Shown here: positions 39,681 through 48,100 of the stretch, piece after piece
Layout of the letters: the number at the start of each line of letters is the position of its first letter
How positions within the stretch are numbered: the stretch's first letter is position 1
Source of the DNA: Oscillatoriales cyanobacterium PMM_0080
GTDB taxonomy: Bacteria > Cyanobacteriota > Cyanobacteriia > Cyanobacteriales > Microcoleaceae
DNA: 52,555 nt
NCBI GenBank assembly: GCA_949127775.1
Contig: CASBQF010000300.1
Span: 1 to 52,555, forward strand
Reading direction: 5' to 3'
Made by a program: the position numbers and the translations under genes
The notes under the pieces: model-generated
Seen by the model: the letters and a program-made list of their open reading frames with translations, nothing else
Database searches by the model: none
What the model was told of the DNA's origin: nothing

Positions 39681-41003
39681 GATAAATTCGCTGCTTGCTC
39701 CTGATGAAACAGCATTTTTGAAAGAAACTCGCTTTGCAGAATACAAGACATTCTGGATAACTTCTTCAGCAACAGTTGTCACTACATTGACACTGACACT
39801 ATTTCCCATTTGATGATAGGCTTTATCATCATTGGAATGCAGACTAAAATTATCTGGAAAACCTTGTAAACGGGCTGCTTCACGGGGAGTAATTCTGCGA
39901 ACTCGGTGATTATGGTAAACTCCTAATCTATTGGCATCGCTAGCAACAACTGTGACAGAAATCTTAGCTGGATCAAGAAACTTATACACTTCAAAGGAAA
40001 AGTTACCTGATACAGGTTTGTAAAGTTGATTATTCCGTTGCAGATACTTTTTTGTTACTAGGGAGTCTAGAATTTTATCGAGATTGGGATGAGCACAAAA
40101 AGTAGCTATTTGCTCTTTAGTTAATAGTTTACCATCTTGGTGATGTCCAAATTCTTTATTTCGCCTTTTCAATATAAAACGGTTCATCAACTCAATTTCA
40201 TCTAAACTACACTCGCCTCGCAAACCTAGTTCCCAAGAATGAATAGAATTGCCACCACGATAGTCGATTAGCCGTATTCCATGCAAACGATTGAGATCCT
40301 GGTTAACGATTTGTTTCAAAGCGTTGACAAATTCTGGCGAACAATCATATTTTGCATCTGGATTGTCTTCCAAAATATCTGCAACTGCGACGGGTTTACT
40401 TAGGGGGGAAAATAAGGATAGCTGTTGATGGTTACAGGAATGGGAATCTTTTGGCCCTAAGTCGGAAACTAACCCAAATTGCGGCGAAGCATTTAAAATT
40501 CCTACTAAATAAACTCGGACGCGGTTCTGAGGTAAGCTAAAGTTAGAGCTATTGAGCAAAAAGTAATCGAAGCTGTAACCTCTACTGGTGATTTCGTGTT
40601 TAATTGTTTCGAGGGTTCTGCCGCCGTCGTGGCTGACAAGTCCCCGGACGTTCTCAAAAATAAATGCTTGAGGTTTAAAGGTATCAATTAACCTCGCCAT
40701 CTCAAAAAATAGTGTGCCTCTGGTGTCTCCAAAACCTGCTTTTTTGCCAGCACCGGAGAATGATTGACATGGGAATCCTGCTAGTAAAATATCATGTTCT
40801 GGTAGTTGGTTAATTAGTCGGATGTCGCCTAATGGTATGTGGTTAAAGTTTTTGTGGTAAACTTTTTGAGCGTCGGGATTGATTTCGCTGCTTAAGAGGC
40901 ATTCCGTTTTCAGATTCAAGGAATGAGCGGCTGATTCAAAACCTAATCTCATGCCGCCTATTCCTGAGAATAAGTCAACAAAACGTATTTTTTGCATAGC
41001 CAT
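39675..41003 (-). CDS. C5-cytosine DNA methyltransferase (orphan)
   Basis: This 442-residue protein has the ordered motifs of m5C methyltransferases: motif I FVDLFSGIGGMRLGFE, motif IV GFPCQSFSGAG with the catalytic Cys79, motif VI FENVRGL (117-119 ENV), motif VIII QNRVRVYLVG, and motif X GNSVSVNVV near the C terminus. The target-recognition region is about 190-350. No restriction endonuclease or specificity subunit is adjacent, so it seems to be an orphan modification enzyme; the site it methylates cannot be read. Starts at 41003 and 40997 are both ATG. The last codons (SSGASSEFIR) run into a repeat flank, so its natural end may have been changed. Confidence 0.92.
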   Translation of the reverse strand: MAMQKIRFVDLFSGIGGMRLGFESAAHSLNLKTECLLSSEINPDAQKVYHKNFNHIPLGDIRLINQLPEHDILLAGFPCQSFSGAGKKAGFGDTRGTLFFEMARLIDTFKPQAFIFENVRGLVSHDGGRTLETIKHEITSRGYSFDYFLLNSSNFSLPQNRVRVYLVGILNASPQFGLVSDLGPKDSHSCNHQQLSLFSPLSKPVAVADILEDNPDAKYDCSPEFVNALKQIVNQDLNRLHGIRLIDYRGGNSIHSWELGLRGECSLDEIELMNRFILKRRNKEFGHHQDGKLLTKEQIATFCAHPNLDKILDSLVTKKYLQRNNQLYKPVSGNFSFEVYKFLDPAKISVTVVASDANRLGVYHNHRVRRITPREAARLQGFPDNFSLHSNDDKAYHQMGNSVSVNVVTTVAEEVIQNVLYSAKRVSFKNAVSSGASSEFIR

Positions 41004-41052
41004 GAAGTAGAGCGGTCAAAACTGATATGTTATACCAAATCTGATTGCATCG

Positions 41053-41147
41053 GAATGATTAAACCGCGAAGACACCAAGAGCGCGAAGGAAGAACAGCAT
41101 CTTCTTCTTTCTCTGACTTCGCGTTCTTTGCGCCTTCGCGGTTCATT
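41053..41147. repeat. Dispersed inverted repeat between methyltransferase and pyrE
   Basis: AACCGCGAAG near 41061 and CTTCGCGGTT near 41136 form the ends of an imperfect palindrome with GCGCGAAGG and TCTTCTTCTTT inside. A similar CGCCTTCGCGGTTCGTTAA string recurs at 45078-45096, so this is a dispersed family. Confidence 0.6.
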
Positions 41148-41152
41148 TAATC

Positions 41153-41728
41153 TTACGACCTATTAGCCATCCACTTTTGAAGATCCTTAATTGTAAAAAC
41201 GGCCTGAAAATCCAATCCAACAGAGTGATAAAACTCCCCTCCACCTTGCTCTCGATCGATCAGCGACAACACTCGATCGACCTTATAGCCCGCACCCCGC
41301 AGCCTCTCCACCGCCTGCATCGCCGACTTACCCGTCGTTACCACATCCTCCAACACCACCACATTCGCGCCCTCAGACAGTGTTGGCCCCTCAATATACG
41401 CCATTGTCCCGTGTCCTTTGGCTTCTTTTCTGACAATCAAAGCTGGTATCGATCGACCTTCCAGAGCCGAAACCACACTCACAGCAGTCACAATCGGGTC
41501 AGCACCCAAGGTCAAACCGCCCACAGCTTGCACCTCCGACGGCAGCATCGAGAGGAGTACGCGCCCCGTCGCCAAAGCACCTTCAGCGTGCAAAGTCACT
41601 GGTTTGCAGTTAATATAATAAGAACTTTTCTGCCCCGAAGACAGCACAAAGTCGCCCTCGCGGTACGCAAACTCACACAATAAATCCAAAAGTCGATCGC
41701 GCAACACCTTTAAATCAGCAGCATCCAT
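41153..41728 (-). CDS. pyrE: Orotate phosphoribosyltransferase
   Basis: This 191-residue protein has the PyrE layout. GDFVLSSGQKSSYYINCKPVTL opens the core, VGGLTLGADPIVTAVS follows, then RKEAKGHGTMAYIEG is the flexible loop, and VVVLEDVVTTGKSAMQAVE is the PRPP-binding motif. It makes orotidine 5'-phosphate from orotate and PRPP in pyrimidine synthesis. The ATG at 41728 gives the usual length. It is a single gene; its downstream end meets a dispersed repeat. Confidence 0.95.
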   Translation of the reverse strand: MDAADLKVLRDRLLDLLCEFAYREGDFVLSSGQKSSYYINCKPVTLHAEGALATGRVLLSMLPSEVQAVGGLTLGADPIVTAVSVVSALEGRSIPALIVRKEAKGHGTMAYIEGPTLSEGANVVVLEDVVTTGKSAMQAVERLRGAGYKVDRVLSLIDREQGGGEFYHSVGLDFQAVFTIKDLQKWMANRS

Positions 41729-41811
41729 AGCTTACACCTTGTAGAAAACACAAATAATCCGCCGATAATCAGTCTATATTGGAACCGTAATTAATCTAGA
41801 AACTGAAATAT

Positions 41812-42345
41812 ATGAGTCAAAAGTTAAAAAGCCTCAGCAGTGCGTTGATTCTCGCGATCGCCTCTGCCGCACTGACATCCGTCAAATCAGCTCAAGCAGA
41901 ACCAGCTCGATTTCACCCGATCGCCGACGACTTCAACAGACAATTCTTTGAAGCTTCAGGAGACTTTTACCACAACGTCAGCTTGCAAGGTTACATGGGC
42001 GACTATCTAGGCATTGGTGCGCCTAGCGGCGTTGTTGCCTTTCCCGAAAAAGAAATCGAGCGGGATGCCAGCCGCGTTAATGGGATGTACCGGCGAGTCA
42101 TGCAGCGGCAGGTTTCCAGCGATCCAATTATCCGTGTCCCGGATGCCGTCAATCCCTTCGATTCCTCAGTCATGGCGCTGCCTCCAGCTTGCCAGCTAGC
42201 ACCTCAAGCTAGCGGTTGTTTCACCCCAGGAAGCCCAGCCCAAGATCAGTTTGTACCTCAACCTCAGAGACAGCGGCAAGAGTCGGAGGCCGCTCCAGGC
42301 CCGGTTAGAGGACTGTTCAATGTCTCACCGGCTGGTGGAAATTAA
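41812..42345 (+). CDS. Conserved hypothetical secreted protein
   Basis: This 177-residue protein is not a family I recognise. It has a good signal peptide: a basic start (MSQKLKS), the hydrophobic core ALILAIASAALTSV, and a likely cleavage after SAQA. The mature part is rich in Gln, Pro and Ser toward the C terminus, with two cysteines (PACQL, SGCFT) that could form a disulphide. DFNRQFFEASGDFYHNVSLQ and GDYLGIGAPSGVVAFPEKEIE are the most ordered stretches. It is likely periplasmic or extracellular. pyrE is divergent from it. Confidence 0.7.
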   Translation: MSQKLKSLSSALILAIASAALTSVKSAQAEPARFHPIADDFNRQFFEASGDFYHNVSLQGYMGDYLGIGAPSGVVAFPEKEIERDASRVNGMYRRVMQRQVSSDPIIRVPDAVNPFDSSVMALPPACQLAPQASGCFTPGSPAQDQFVPQPQRQRQESEAAPGPVRGLFNVSPAGGN

Positions 42346-42368
42346 TTTGCCGATTCGGTATAACAATT

Positions 42369-42531
42369 GTTTGTAGTCAGGACTTTACTCAAATGGCACT
42401 GAAAAAGTCTGAATGATTGGCTGGTATACAATGAGTTTCCAATGGTTTGATCCTCCGTGATTTACCAAATTTCAGTGCCATTGGACTTTACTCCTCATAA
42501 AATTCTGAGGACTGAAGTCCTGACTACGAAC
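42369..42531. repeat. Older palindrome split by a younger nested MITE
   Basis: The outer arms GTTTGTAGTCAGGAC (42369-42383) and GTCCTGACTACGAAC (42517-42531) are a dispersed palindrome related to the one at 44986-45043. Inside, a 92-bp element (42391-42482) with ends AATGGCACTGAAA and TTTCAGTGCCATT is flanked on both sides by GGACTTTACTC (42380-42390 and 42483-42493), an 11-bp target duplication. Confidence 0.85.
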
Positions 42532-43281
42532 TTATGATGAAACAATACTGCCGTCAGGCATGGTTGTGCCTTGCAAATGAGCACCGCTCAGATTAGCTCC
42601 GGCCAAGTTCGCTCCTCTGAGATTTGCGCCAGTCAAATTCGCTCCTCTCAAGTCAGCTTTGCCGAGGTTTGACCACCGCAAATCGGCAGCGCTCAAGTCC
42701 GCGAAACTGAGATTTGCCCTGAAAAGATATGCTCCAGTGAAGTGAGCTTCGCCGAGGTGAGCTTTTGAAAAATTGGCTGCGTAAAAATGCGCTTCAATCA
42801 ATTCGGCTTGAGTCAAATTGGCTTGACTGAGATTAGCATGATTGAAGTTTGCGCCGATCGCATTAACTCGAAACATCACCGCACCGATTAGATTCCCATC
42901 TCCAAAATCGGTTTGTTGGAGATTCGCAGCACTCATATCCGCTCCAATTAAGTTAGCGCCACTCAAATCAGCTCCTCTGAGGTCGGCCTCTCGGAGATTA
43001 GTTCCAGTTAAATTTGCTTTAATTAAGTTAGTTTCGAGCAGTTGCGCTCCAGCAAGATTTGCTAAACTGAGGTTGGATTCGGCGAGGTTGGCAGAAATTA
43101 ATTTAGCTTTAAATAAGTCGGTTTTAAAAAGATTCGATCGCCAAAGATACGCACCTCTGAGATTGACTTCTCCAAGATTAGCTTCGCTGATATCCGGTTC
43201 TATATTCGGGTTGAGATTTCTCCATTCAATCCAACTAACTGCACCTTTTTTTAACAGCGCTAAATGCTGTGTGTTTGCCAT
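42532..43281 (-). CDS. Pentapeptide-repeat protein
   Basis: This 249-residue protein has an N-terminal capping segment (LALLKKGAVSWIEWRNLNP), then about 40 consecutive A(D/N)LXX pentapeptides such as ANLRGADLSGANLIGADMSAANL. These form a right-handed square beta helix. The role of most cyanobacterial members is unknown; some mimic DNA or bind partners. No other domain is fused. The stop codon abuts the older palindrome at 42369-42531, and the upstream region contains family B copy 3. A GGAG ribosome site lies 8 bases before the ATG at 43281. Confidence 0.92.
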   Translation of the reverse strand: MANTQHLALLKKGAVSWIEWRNLNPNIEPDISEANLGEVNLRGAYLWRSNLFKTDLFKAKLISANLAESNLSLANLAGAQLLETNLIKANLTGTNLREADLRGADLSGANLIGADMSAANLQQTDFGDGNLIGAVMFRVNAIGANFNHANLSQANLTQAELIEAHFYAANFSKAHLGEAHFTGAYLFRANLSFADLSAADLRWSNLGKADLRGANLTGANLRGANLAGANLSGAHLQGTTMPDGSIVSS

Positions 43282-43312
43282 AATTGCATCTCCTTTAAGC
43301 AGAAATAATAGG

Positions 43313-43420
43313 TTTAAATCCTCTCCCTTTTAGGAAGAAATTAAAAGAAAACTATTCATTACGACCATCCTCTTTCTTTTAGATAGAGGTCGCCCTCATC
43401 TGTCAACTGTCAACTGAATC
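43313..43420. repeat. Repeat family B, copy 3 (inverted)
   Basis: Read on the minus strand it gives CAGTTGACAGTTGACAG, GCGACCTCTATCTAAAAGAA and GTAATGAATAGTTTTCTTTT, matching the copy at 25512-25620 over its full length. It lies 32 bp upstream of the pentapeptide gene and immediately after the ccmP stop, filling the gap between the two. Confidence 0.85.
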
Positions 43421-43424
43421 AAGG

Positions 43425-44069
43425 CTATTCCTTGCGGCCCAAAATTGCTGAACTTTCCCTACCCGTCACGCTTTCCACTGCCGCAATTGCTGCCCGGGAA
43501 CCTGCTAAAATATCTTGTTCTGAGCCGCCGAGGTAAAGCCGCCCGAAACTGCCGACAGCCTGAACTTCTAAGATGTTAATCGATGCGCCTTTTTCTGCTT
43601 CATTGGCCGCCAGCGCTGCATAGGCCGCCGGTTCTACTTCCAAGACATAAAGCGTTTGTCCCGCCAGCAGCAACTGTCCGCGCCTAGTGCGGTTGATTAA
43701 TTGGGTTTGGTGCGGGTCAATGTTGCGAATAATTTGGCTGGAAATCACCCGCGGTTTGATACATTCTTCTCTGCGGACTCCGATGAATTCTAGAATTGCT
43801 TTGCCTGCGGCCCTGGTTTCTCCCTGCTGGCTTGAGTGTACTTCCAGCAGCCCATACAAACGTTCGACTATCTGCAATCCAGGGCGCACGGAGGCTGATT
43901 TGAGGGCGACATCGGTAATTCGGTTAATTTCGATGCCAGGGGAGATTTCTATCCACAGCGACGCATCCCCAGGCAGCGGCAAGAATCCGGCGGCGATGGT
44001 GCCGATGTATGCTGCGTGCTGCGGCTGCAAGTTGTCTAGAAATACGTAGCTGCGTAGCTCTATACCCAA
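43425..44069 (-). CDS. ccmP: Carboxysome shell protein CcmP (tandem BMC)
   Basis: This 214-residue protein matches CcmP of beta-carboxysomes through [56 protein letters not shown] and [17 protein letters not shown]. Two BMC domains, about 1-100 and 105-205, form a trimer that looks like a hexamer and stacks into a two-layer gated pore for larger metabolites. It starts at TTG (44069), with GGAG 10 bases upstream supporting this start. It is not adjacent to ccmKLMN or rbc genes, which agrees with its satellite location in other cyanobacteria. The pentapeptide gene follows on the same strand after repeat family B. Confidence 0.95.
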   Translation of the reverse strand: MGIELRSYVFLDNLQPQHAAYIGTIAAGFLPLPGDASLWIEISPGIEINRITDVALKSASVRPGLQIVERLYGLLEVHSSQQGETRAAGKAILEFIGVRREECIKPRVISSQIIRNIDPHQTQLINRTRRGQLLLAGQTLYVLEVEPAAYAALAANEAEKGASINILEVQAVGSFGRLYLGGSEQDILAGSRAAIAAVESVTGRESSAILGRKE

Positions 44070-44177
44070 TTTGTTTTGATCTCCGTCGATCGAGTTTTAA
44101 CTGTTGTCTGTGCAATATCTGAGTTTACCTTTTTTTGTCAACACTAGATTGTCTATTATGTTTGGGGCTTCAACCTC

Positions 44178-44233
44178 ACAAGCAACCAAGCTGTAAGGCC
44201 CGCGCTTGTCTCTTGCTGGAATGCCACAGCAAG
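44178..44233. other. Two adjacent hairpins in the ccmP / WGxxGxxG intergenic region
   Basis: Hairpin 1 pairs ACAAGC (44178-44183) with GCTTGT (44204-44209). Hairpin 2 pairs CTTGCTG (44212-44218) with CAGCAAG (44227-44233) around an 8-base loop. The sequence is GC-richer than its surroundings. It lies between divergent genes and could be a small RNA or a leader element, but no known family was matched by eye. The remaining bases of the 326-base gap show nothing further. Confidence 0.4.
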
Positions 44234-44395
44234 TCACGTTTCATTTGATGCGCCTGCTAAAAACAAATCGGATATCAATCTGTAGTAATAGGTGGAGTTT
44301 AGCAATGTTTACTGCTACAGGTGGATTTAGCTTTAAGAGCCGATCGATATATTGGTGATAGTTAAAGATTTTTGCCAACAGAGAGCATTTGAATT

Positions 44396-44707
44396 ATGAA
44401 ACGTTCTGACTTATCCAAAGCAATCGGTGCAGGTATTATCGCTGCTGGTTTAGCCATTGCACCAGCTCATCTGCCTGCTTCAGCTCAGACAAATACAGCT
44501 CCCGGTACTAACAGCACTACCACCACCACAACTCCTCGATCTAATGTCTATAATGCCGATCGCGAACGCGATTTTGATTGGGGATGGTTGGGTTTACTCG
44601 GCTTGTCGGGTTTGTTAGGTTTGATGCCCAAAAAACGTGAAGAAAATGTTCGCCACACGACTACAACGGGCGATCGCGATCCGGCAGTTCGTACCGACTA
44701 CCGCTAA
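44396..44707 (+). CDS. WGxxGxxG family small secreted membrane protein
   Basis: This 103-residue protein has a signal peptide (MKRSDLSKAIGAGIIAAGLA, cleavage near SAQ), a Thr-rich stretch (TTTTTTPRSNVYN), an acidic DRERDFDWGWLG and then a hydrophobic C-terminal segment (GLLGLSGLLGLM) followed by KKRE. The DWGWLGLLGLSG pattern defines the WGxxGxxG family, which is common in cyanobacteria and has no assigned function. It is probably a single-pass inner or outer membrane protein with a short tail. A strong terminator lies about 80 bp downstream. Confidence 0.85.
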   Translation: MKRSDLSKAIGAGIIAAGLAIAPAHLPASAQTNTAPGTNSTTTTTTPRSNVYNADRERDFDWGWLGLLGLSGLLGLMPKKREENVRHTTTTGDRDPAVRTDYR

Positions 44708-44788
44708 GGATAAAATCTTAGAGATGTGGGTATGATGCAGGGACAGGATGTTTTAACCTGTCTGACGATCGCACATAATAATTATCAA

Positions 44789-44816
44789 AAAACCTCGATC
44801 TGTGAGGTTTTTTTAT
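44789..44816 (+). terminator. Rho-independent terminator
   Basis: The stem AAACCTC (44790-44796) and GAGGTTT (44804-44810), with a 7-base loop, is followed by TTTTATT. It ends the WGxxGxxG transcript just upstream of family A copy 5. Confidence 0.9.
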
Positions 44817-44822
44817 TGGATA

Positions 44823-44971
44823 TGATATCAAATCCGGTAACATCGGAATTATTAATATTACCGAAATCAGGAGACGGCAGTGCCGTGTCCCTACCCCAGA
44901 TTCATTGTAGGGACACGGCACTGCCGTCTCCTCTCCTCTATATCATTCCGGCGCAGCCGGAATTGATATGA
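44823..44971. repeat. Palindromic repeat family A, copy 5 (longest)
   Basis: Inner arms at 44869-44894 and 44907-44932 are perfect. This copy shows the whole element: TGATATCAAATCCGG at the left end and CCGGAATTGATAT at the right end form terminal inverted repeats. An extra CTCCT repeat is inserted after the right arm. It is the best reference copy of the family, about 149 bp. Confidence 0.93.
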
Positions 44972-44985
44972 TGTGCGAAAGAATG

Positions 44986-45043
44986 GTTTGTAGTGAGGAC
45001 TTTAGTCCTCATTCAAGAGAGGACTAAAGTCCTTACTACGAAC
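44986..45043. repeat. Perfect palindrome related to 42369-42531
   Basis: Arms at 44986-45010 and 45019-45043, about 25 bp with one or two mismatches, contain GAGGACTTTAGTCCTC-like cores. The ends GTTTGTAGT and ACTACGAAC are the same as those of the palindrome at 42369. A CGCGCCTTCGCGG dispersed repeat follows at about 45068-45090. Confidence 0.88.
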
Positions 45044-45124
45044 CTATTTTATTTCTTCTTCTTCTTCGCGCCCTTCGCGCCTTCGCGGTTCGTTAAAAAA
45101 ATATTTTTATCCACAAAAAACAGT

Positions 45125-48100
45125 TTAAACAATAATTTCCCCCGATCGCCCCACAAGCAAATCCAAGATCGCCTGCACCAACTTGTCGGGTTCTAAAGGC
45201 TTAGAAAGATGGCGCCCGAACCCCGCAGCCAGGGCTTGCTGATAGTCAATTTCTCCAGCATATGCGGTGAGGGCGATCGCAGGCACCAGTCCGCCTTGCT
45301 CTGGCGGCAGAGCCCGCACCTGTCGCAGCAACATATAACCGTCAGTGTCGGGCATTCCAATATCGCTCAACAGCAGATCTGGCACTGACTGAGTTAACAC
45401 CGCCAAAGCATCGGCGGCGTTAGAAACTGCTGTCACAGTTGCGCCACAATCCTCCAGCAGAAAAACCACCAAATCTCGCGCATCGACATCATCATCCACC
45501 GCTAACACCCGGATACCGCTCAAATTGAAGGATGACTCCGGCGCAGTCGGGGCAAGAATTGTCTCTGGTTGCACCGGCATCAGGGGTATCCTGACTGTAA
45601 AGGTGGCGCCTTGTGCTTCGCCTGCACTGTCGGCTTTCACTGTGCCGCCGTGGAGCTCGACGAGATGGCGGACGATCGCCAATCCTAAACCCAATCCGCC
45701 AAACTTGCGCGTAAACGTGCTGTCGGCTTGCCGGAAATAGTCGAAGACGTAGGGCAGAAAATCAGTTTCAATGCCTTTGCCCGTATCTGTTACAGTAATT
45801 TGAGCATCGGTGCCGGCGCGATCGAGCTTGACATCAATTTTGCCTCCGGGCGAGGTGAACTTGACAGCATTTGACAGCAAATTCCAGAATACCTGCTGAA
45901 GTCTGTTCCCATCGCCCAACACCTGGCCGATATGCGGTGCAAATTCAGTGCTGATTTGAATCGATTTAACTTCCGCTGACAAACGCACCGTTTCAATCGC
46001 CGAGCCGATCGCCCCGGCTAAATCCACAGGTACAATATTCAAGCTGACTTTGCCTTGCAGAATCCCCGACACGTCGAGCAAATCTTCGATAAGCTGGGTT
46101 TGCAGTTTGGCGTTGCGCTCGATCGTCTCTAGGGCGTAACGCTGCTTTTCCGGTGTCAGAGTCTTCGATCGCAGCAGCTTCGCCCAGCCCAGAATCGGGT
46201 TTAAGGGAGTCCGCAATTCGTGGGACAAAACAGCCAAAAATTCGTCTTTGACGCGGTTAGCGCGTTCTGCTTCCTCCCTGGCGGCCTTTTCCCCGGCTAG
46301 CAGGCGTTCCCGTTCCGCTGCGGCAAGTTGGCGATCGGTAATGTCGGTGTTGGTGCCGCACCAGCGCAGCACATTACCTTGCTCGTCGCGAATCGGCACG
46401 GCGCGGGAGAGAAACCAGCGGTAAGATCCGTCTGTGCCGCGCAGGGGGAAAGTATCTTCCCAGGGTTCGCCTGTTTCAATAATGCAGCGCCTAAATTTTG
46501 CCACAACGCGATCGACGTGTTCCGGGTGGTGGACTTGGTGCCAGCCCCAGCCTTGCATTTCCTCTAGCGTGGTGCCCGTGTAGTCAAACCAGCGCTGGTT
46601 GTACCAGAAAATCCAGCCGCTGGCATCTGTCATCCAGGCCAACTGGGCGATGTTGTCAGCTAAAGCGCGGAACCGAGACTCGCTTTCGTGCAAGTCTTGC
46701 ACGGCTCGCGCGTGTTGGATCACAGTCCAGAGGCGAGCCACCATTTCTTGCATCAGCGAAACTTCATCAGTCCGCCAGTGCCGCACCGCCTGTGATGTGA
46801 CTACCAAATGAGCCACCCAGCGCCCTTCTTGAATGCAGGGAACATCGACTAAAGCGCTAAGGCCAATGGCCTCGTAGTTATCGACCAAAGGCGCTGTCTG
46901 CGGGTCATTAGCGATATCTGAGATGACAAGTGTTTGACCTGCCAGAGAGAGAGCTTTCATTTCTGGCGTCTTAAAGTCTGAGATTTGATAGGTACCGGCG
47001 ACGCTGATCAGCCCGGGCTGGTGCCAATCTCGATCGACAATTGCCAGTCCGGCTTCGGCATCGATTTCGTGCCAGATGCAGCGATCGACATTTAAATATT
47101 CTCCCATAGAAATCATGGCTTCCCACAACATTTCTGCGGGGTGAGATTGCTGGCGCAAGCGGAGTTCGAGGCCTGAGAGAAACTGTTCGTGGAGTTGGGC
47201 TTGTTTGCGATCGTGAATATCGGTATTCGTGCCGATCCACTCAACAATCTGATTCCCGGCGTCGCGAATTGGGAGGCCGCGGGACAAATGCCAGCGTTCC
47301 ATTTTGTCTGATGCCCGCCGCAGGCGCAGCTCAACTTGATAAACTTCTCCGGTGATTTGACACTCTTGCCAGCGGGCAGCAGATTCTGCCAAATCCGACG
47401 GTGGCATCAGGGATTCCCAATTATTTTGAACGGCTTCCTCGTAAGACATTCCCAGATATTCCGACCATTTTTGATTGGCAAAGCGAATTTCCCCGGCGGT
47501 GCCTACATTCCAAATCAGGTGGGGGAGAGACTCAGCCAAGAAGCGGAAGCGGCGGTCGCTTTCTGCTAAACTTGCTTCGGCTTGGAAGCGATCGTCAATA
47601 TCAATACCGATCCCCACCCATTGCACCACCTGTCCCGCTTGGTTTTTGACTGGCGCAACTCGCACTAGATGCCAGCGGTAGATGCCATCAAACCGCAGCA
47701 CCCGACATTCGAGTTCGTAGGATTCCCCGGCTGGAATCGCCTTGTGGCGGGTGGCGACAAGTGCTGGCAAATCCAGAGGATGAAATATTTCTAACATTGT
47801 CGCAGTCACAGGTAGTTCGGGCATCCAGCCCGTGTACCTTTGCCAGTGCTGGTTGCAAAACTCTAACCTGCCGTCGGCAGTATTGCTCCACATTAATTGG
47901 GGCACGGCATCGGCGAGGGTGCGGTAGCGATTTTCGCTTTGGCGCAGTGCTTCTTCTGCTTGCCGGCGATCGGTTTTGTCTTGCATGATTTTCAGGAAAC
48001 CTTGGAGTTCGCCTGCTGCGTCGCGCAGGGGCATCACCAGCCCGCTGCCCCAAAAGCGGCTGCCGTCTTTGCGGACGTGCCAGCGCTCGTTTTCTGCCTT

